From NCBI RefSeq assembly GCF_004216895.1, contig NZ_SGXE01000004.1, forward strand, positions 87,031 to 151,030: a stretch of 64,000 nt of DNA, read 5' to 3'. Source of the DNA: Aquimarina brevivitae (GTDB lineage: Bacteria > Bacteroidota > Bacteroidia > Flavobacteriales > Flavobacteriaceae). The position numbers and the translations under genes are program-made. Of the stretch, positions 61,381-64,000 are shown piece after piece. The notes under the pieces are model-generated. The model saw nothing but the letters and a program-made list of their open reading frames with translations. It had not been told where the DNA came from and searched no databases. Positions within the stretch are counted from its first letter, which is position 1, and every line of letters starts with the position of its first letter.

Positions 61381-62154
61381 ATGGAGTATAGCGATCATCA
61401 TATTTTAAATTATGACGGCACATTTGACGGATTCTTGACCGCTATTTTTATCGCTTACGAAGAAAAGCTAGAACATCTTACAATTCAACACAGCTGCACT
61501 ACCACACCCCAGATTTTCTCCAATAATCAAACTATTATCACCCATACTAGCCAAGCGAATCGAGTATGGAAAGGGTTGCTTAACGTAACCACACCACAGC
61601 AACGTGCTGCTATTTTTAAGGCGTTTTTGAGTGAAATTAAAGGAATTGAAGATTTACTTTTCACCTTTATCAAAAAACTTTTTGCTAAAGAAATAAGCCC
61701 CAAAGATTTTAGTGAGAACACGGCCCTACGTGTTGCTCAAATTGTAAAGATGGTCGGGCGCGAAAAGCATCGTATGGAAGCTTTTGTGCGCTTTAAATTA
61801 ACTAAAGATCACATTTACGTAGCCACAATTGAACCTGATTTTAATGTACTACCGCTTATTACTTCCCATTTTAAGGATCGCTATGCGGATCAGCAATGGT
61901 TAATCTACGATATGAAACGTGCTTATGGTATTTTTTATGACAAGAACACTACTGAAATCATAGCCCTTGAAGATCAGGAAATCTTGCTTTCGAATAACGC
62001 ATTATTTGCATCGGAAGAACTAGCGTTTCAAAAACTATGGAAAACGTACTATGATGGCGTTAATATCTCCTCAAGAAAAAACAATAAACTGCACCTTCAA
62101 CATCTCCCGAAGCGCTATTGGAAATATTTGACAGAAAAGAACCCAACACTTTAG
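61381..62154 (+). CDS. TIGR03915/DUF4130-family putative DNA-repair protein
   Basis: 257 residues. Family blocks visible: YDGTFDGFLTAIFIAYEEK (N terminus), MVGREKHRMEAFVRF (about 122), TSHFKDRYADQQWLIYDMKRAYGIFYD and the C-terminal RNNKL...MP-like LPKRYWKYLTEKNP. It is the standard partner of the radical SAM protein just upstream (1-nt gap). In other bacteria this domain can be fused to a UdgX-type uracil-DNA-binding domain; here it stands alone. Biochemical function unproven. Confidence 0.85.
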   Translation: MEYSDHHILNYDGTFDGFLTAIFIAYEEKLEHLTIQHSCTTTPQIFSNNQTIITHTSQANRVWKGLLNVTTPQQRAAIFKAFLSEIKGIEDLLFTFIKKLFAKEISPKDFSENTALRVAQIVKMVGREKHRMEAFVRFKLTKDHIYVATIEPDFNVLPLITSHFKDRYADQQWLIYDMKRAYGIFYDKNTTEIIALEDQEILLSNNALFASEELAFQKLWKTYYDGVNISSRKNNKLHLQHLPKRYWKYLTEKNPTL

Positions 62155-62223
62155 TATCCTTTTTTATCCTTTATACGATTTCAAGATTTTGTACGTTATT
62201 ACAAGTAACTAATCTAAACTATT

Positions 62224-62565
62224 ATGAAAAAATTATTTTTAGGGGCTTTAGGATTATTATTAGTAGCCTCAATTACATCCTGTAGAGAAACCACTGACAA
62301 AGCAGAAGAAGCTGCAGAAAATGCAACAGAAGCAGCACAAGAAGCTACTGAAAAAGCATCTGACGCTGCTGAAACTGCAATCAACGAAGCTGACGAAGCA
62401 CTAGACGAAGCTGGTGATGCTTTAGAAAAAGCAGGAGATGATGCTTCCGAGGCTACTGAAAAGGCCATTGACGAAGCAGAAAAAGCGCTTGATGATGCTG
62501 GTAAAGCATTAAAGAAAGCTAAAGAAGATACCGAAAAAGCTGTTGACGACGCAGTAAACAGCTAA
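62224..62565 (+). CDS. Acidic Ala/Glu-repeat lipoprotein, paralogue of the 21854 gene
   Basis: 113 residues. Signal peptide MKKLFLGALGLLLVASITSC with lipobox ITSC, then RETTDKAEEAAENATEAAQE. The rest is 11-residue Ala/Glu/Asp/Lys repeats (for example EADEALDEAGDALEKAGDDAS), an amphipathic helix with no aromatics. The SCRET start and repeat type match the lipoprotein encoded at 21854-22171. It ends at a strong terminator. Function unknown; an LEA-like or spacer role is only inferred. Confidence 0.72.
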   Translation: MKKLFLGALGLLLVASITSCRETTDKAEEAAENATEAAQEATEKASDAAETAINEADEALDEAGDALEKAGDDASEATEKAIDEAEKALDDAGKALKKAKEDTEKAVDDAVNS

Positions 62566-62586
62566 ACATTTTGCAAACAAAAAAAG

Positions 62587-62614
62587 CCTGTGGAAAATTC
62601 CACAGGTTTTTTTT
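62587..62614. terminator. Bidirectional terminator
   Basis: 9-bp stem CCTGTGGAA / TTCCACAGG with 2-nt loop and T-run (62607-62614); an A-run precedes it, so the convergent nitroreductase gene can use it too. Confidence 0.9.
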
Positions 62615-63185
62615 ATATCCATTCTATTTTTTCTTCAATTTTTCCTCGTCTAGAGGCAAACTCTTCTGAAGTGTCATAGCTTCCGATATAAAAGAAACCT
62701 AAACAACGTTCTCCTTCTTCTAATTCAAAAAAATCTTGCATATAATTGATCATAGGTGGAGAACTCCAATAGCAGCCTACCTCAGCGGCTGTACAACTCA
62801 GCCACATATTCTGAACGGCCATGGCTGTAGCGGCCACCTCCTCCCACTCCGGGATTCGTTCTTTAGGATCACGTTGCATACAGATTGCGATAACAGCACT
62901 GGCAGCCTTACAGTTATTTTTGATTTTCTTGAGCTTATACGGGGATAACTTTTCATCCGGTGTAATATCAGTATAAGTGTCTGCCAGGTAATCCCCTAAT
63001 CGAGACAAGGCTTCTCCCTGTATGATTTTAAAACGCCAAGGTTCTGTGATACGGTGCGTAGGAGCCCAATTGGCATTTTCTACCAAGGTGGTCAGGAATT
63101 CTTTTGAAACTGGTTTCCCGGTATAACTTGCAGGAAAAATAGACCTGCGCTTTTTAATCAGCTGGGTAATATCTTCTAAATTCAA
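62613..63185 (-). CDS. Nitroreductase family FMN oxidoreductase
   Basis: 190 residues of the NfsB/YdjA-like fold. RRSIFPASYTGKPVSKEFL opens the FMN-binding domain; NWAPTHRITEPWRFKII and CYWSSPPMINYMQDFF are conserved family parts; the C terminus (SRRGKIEEKIEWI) completes the dimer fold. Reduces nitro, quinone or flavin-type substrates with NAD(P)H; the physiological substrate is open. Monocistronic. The 256-bp gap upstream holds an AATCAGA-tg-TCTGATT dyad at 63298-63313 but no strong promoter that I can name. Confidence 0.88.
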   Translation of the reverse strand: MNLEDITQLIKKRRSIFPASYTGKPVSKEFLTTLVENANWAPTHRITEPWRFKIIQGEALSRLGDYLADTYTDITPDEKLSPYKLKKIKNNCKAASAVIAICMQRDPKERIPEWEEVAATAMAVQNMWLSCTAAEVGCYWSSPPMINYMQDFFELEEGERCLGFFYIGSYDTSEEFASRRGKIEEKIEWI

Positions 63186-63297
63186 ACTAGTAGTGGGTTT
63201 TATAACTATTTGTTTTGCGTTTACCTTAATTTATCGAACTTCTAGTTTACAACCGATATCGCTAAAAACCTTAGCGTTTTAGACAAAATTAACGTAA

Positions 63298-63313
63298 AAT
63301 CAGATGTCTGATT
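63298..63313. promoter_or_regulatory. Inverted repeat upstream of the nitroreductase gene
   Basis: Arms AATCAGA / TCTGATT separated by 2 nt, 113 nt before the nitroreductase ATG and 129 nt before the divergent membrane-protein ATG. It may be an operator for either gene; a short hairpin CGCTAA...TTAGCG lies near 63260-63276. Confidence 0.3.
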
Positions 63314-63441
63314 AGATTATTTCTTTTATCCATAAAACAAAACTGTTCGATGCTAGTTAAAAAAACAAAATAGGTCGTGTAAGGTTTTAATTAAATAAGT
63401 GACTTTTATTTTTATATTGGCAACCCATAAACCGTATCAAA

Positions 63442-63885
63442 ATGTACACCTTACTATCCGTAAAGCTCAAAGCGCTTCAAAAACACCCAACTACTTTACT
63501 ACTAACCTACGTAGTTGTCTATTTTATTTGGGGTTTAGGGATGAATGAATTTGGTAAGTTTATGGAAATTGCCCGATTTGCTAACTGGTGGCAAGTGATC
63601 ACCTGTTATATTTTATATATGGTTCCCATATCCTTACTATTACGCAATAAACCCTTCTTTGATCAATATGCCTATGGACTGGTCGCAATGGGAATCTTAG
63701 AATTTATGGGGTATTGGTTACAAACCTCATACGCCTATCCAGACAATATCTTAGCCCAGGTCTTCAATCCTCTAAATTTTAGTTTGGGAATGGCCTTATT
63801 TTTTGCATTATATTTCCCTGCCGGAAATTGGTTGGTATCCAAAATATACCATATGCTTTTCAAAAATAACCCTACTCTCTCCTAA
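63442..63885 (+). CDS. Small integral membrane protein, unknown function
   Basis: 147 residues with four hydrophobic helices: LLTYVVVYFIWGLGMNEF, VITCYILYMVPISLLL, YGLVAMGILEFMGYW and SLGMALFFALYFPAGNW. No named domain recognised. The ATG at 63442 is preceded by A-rich sequence. Its last 14 bp overlap the 3' end of the convergent gene that runs off the window. Confidence 0.6.
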   Translation: MYTLLSVKLKALQKHPTTLLLTYVVVYFIWGLGMNEFGKFMEIARFANWWQVITCYILYMVPISLLLRNKPFFDQYAYGLVAMGILEFMGYWLQTSYAYPDNILAQVFNPLNFSLGMALFFALYFPAGNWLVSKIYHMLFKNNPTLS

Positions 63886-64000
63886 CCAATACAAACTGCT
63901 GTTTACCTTCTTTTTTTAGTCGATACTTATCTACAACCGTTGAGCTTCCTTTAAGATCAAGTGAGTCTGAGACATAGGACAACCAATCTTCTCTGTGTAC
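63872..64000 (-). CDS. 3' end of a gene running off the window
   Basis: Only the last 42 codons are visible, ending VLVRRE then TAG (63872-63874). The peptide (VHREDWLSYVSDSLDLKGSS...) is charged and has no domain that I recognise. Open through the window edge in this frame, and convergent overlap of 14 bp with the preceding plus-strand gene, support a real gene. Confidence 0.6.
   Translation of the reverse strand, partial: VHREDWLSYVSDSLDLKGSSTVVDKYRLKKEGKQQFVLVRRE

Noticed and set aside
58840..62154. Repressor plus repair genes as a prophage remnant
   Set aside because: XRE-S24 repressors occur in phages, but no integrase, structural or lysis gene is present, and the operators fit a local repair regulon better.
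62214..62468. Minus-strand Ser/Ala-rich ORF opposite the 62224 lipoprotein
   Set aside because: Antisense shadow of a repeat-rich gene with a good signal peptide on the plus strand.
62591..62602. TGGAA-AA-TTCCA sequence as another S24-repressor operator
   Set aside because: It has a 2-nt instead of 3-nt spacer and is part of a terminator hairpin with a T-run at the end of a gene.
1..64000. tRNA, rRNA, CRISPR arrays, insertion sequences, prophage or integrase genes
   Set aside because: Looked for on both strands while reading the gaps; no cloverleaf, array periodicity, transposase or integrase was found. Short tRNAs could still be missed by eye.

Overview
The window looks like chromosome of a marine-type member of the Flavobacteriaceae (Bacteroidota). 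The evidence is low G+C, promoters of the TTG...TAnnTTTG type with almost no Shine-Dalgarno sequences, a T9SS C-terminal sorting domain, DUF3667, DUF5686, DUF2490 and KDO-transferase genes, and an aspartokinase-homoserine dehydrogenase fusion inside a methionine operon. No rRNA, tRNA, CRISPR array, insertion sequence or prophage was seen.

Layout. 16-8277 (minus) is one assimilatory sulfate-reduction operon: DUF2061 membrane protein, (P)APS reductase, CysD, CysN, siroheme sulfite reductase with an added HEPN-like tail, the two siroheme-synthesis enzymes, ferredoxin-NADP reductase and a [2Fe-2S] ferredoxin. Its promoter carries two copies of a CCTAY-N7-RTAGR dyad. 9114-15509 (minus) is a methionine operon (metY-metX-thrA-osmC-metZ) that would consume the sulfide; a SAM-I (S-box) riboswitch precedes it. 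In the same 576-bp gap, on the other strand, a SAM-II-type riboswitch precedes metK, so two unrelated SAM-sensing RNA classes control SAM production back to back. A 23-codon leader ORF begins at the last base of the SAM-II core and stops 5 nt before metK.

17.5-32.9 kb is mixed: small secreted proteins, an acyltransferase-like membrane protein, DoxX, deoxynucleoside kinase, an Ala/Glu-repeat lipoprotein, KDO transferase, a T9SS-secreted esterase-like protein, a DegT aminotransferase, an SNF2 helicase, an A+T-rich orphan with a primase-like look, and an amidohydrolase. 33-46.5 kb (mostly minus) has an envelope operon (coiled-coil protein, DUF2490, MORN), DUF3667, FabD, fructosamine kinase, a membrane-anchored dihydrofolate reductase fusion, the ergothioneine pair EgtB/EgtD, a TonB-like protein and ThyA. 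46.6-57.8 kb has a CNT nucleoside transporter with an extra N-terminal domain, a bifunctional nuclease, EtfBA, PdhB, DUF5686, and soluble and membrane pyrophosphatases side by side.

57.8-62.2 kb holds the most system-like accessory block: a LexA/CI-like XRE-S24 repressor, divergent from a tightly packed operon of a DUF559-like nuclease-fold protein, a DNA-repair radical SAM protein (TIGR03916-like) and its partner (TIGR03915/DUF4130-like). Two perfect TGGAA-N3-TTCCA palindromes sit in the shared promoter region, one between the -33 and -10 boxes of the repressor and one abutting the -10 box of the repair operon. This predicts a damage-inducible repair regulon. The window closes with a second Ala/Glu-repeat lipoprotein, a nitroreductase, a small membrane protein and the 3' end of a gene running off the edge.

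All functions are assigned by reading motifs and recalled family features; no database search was run.
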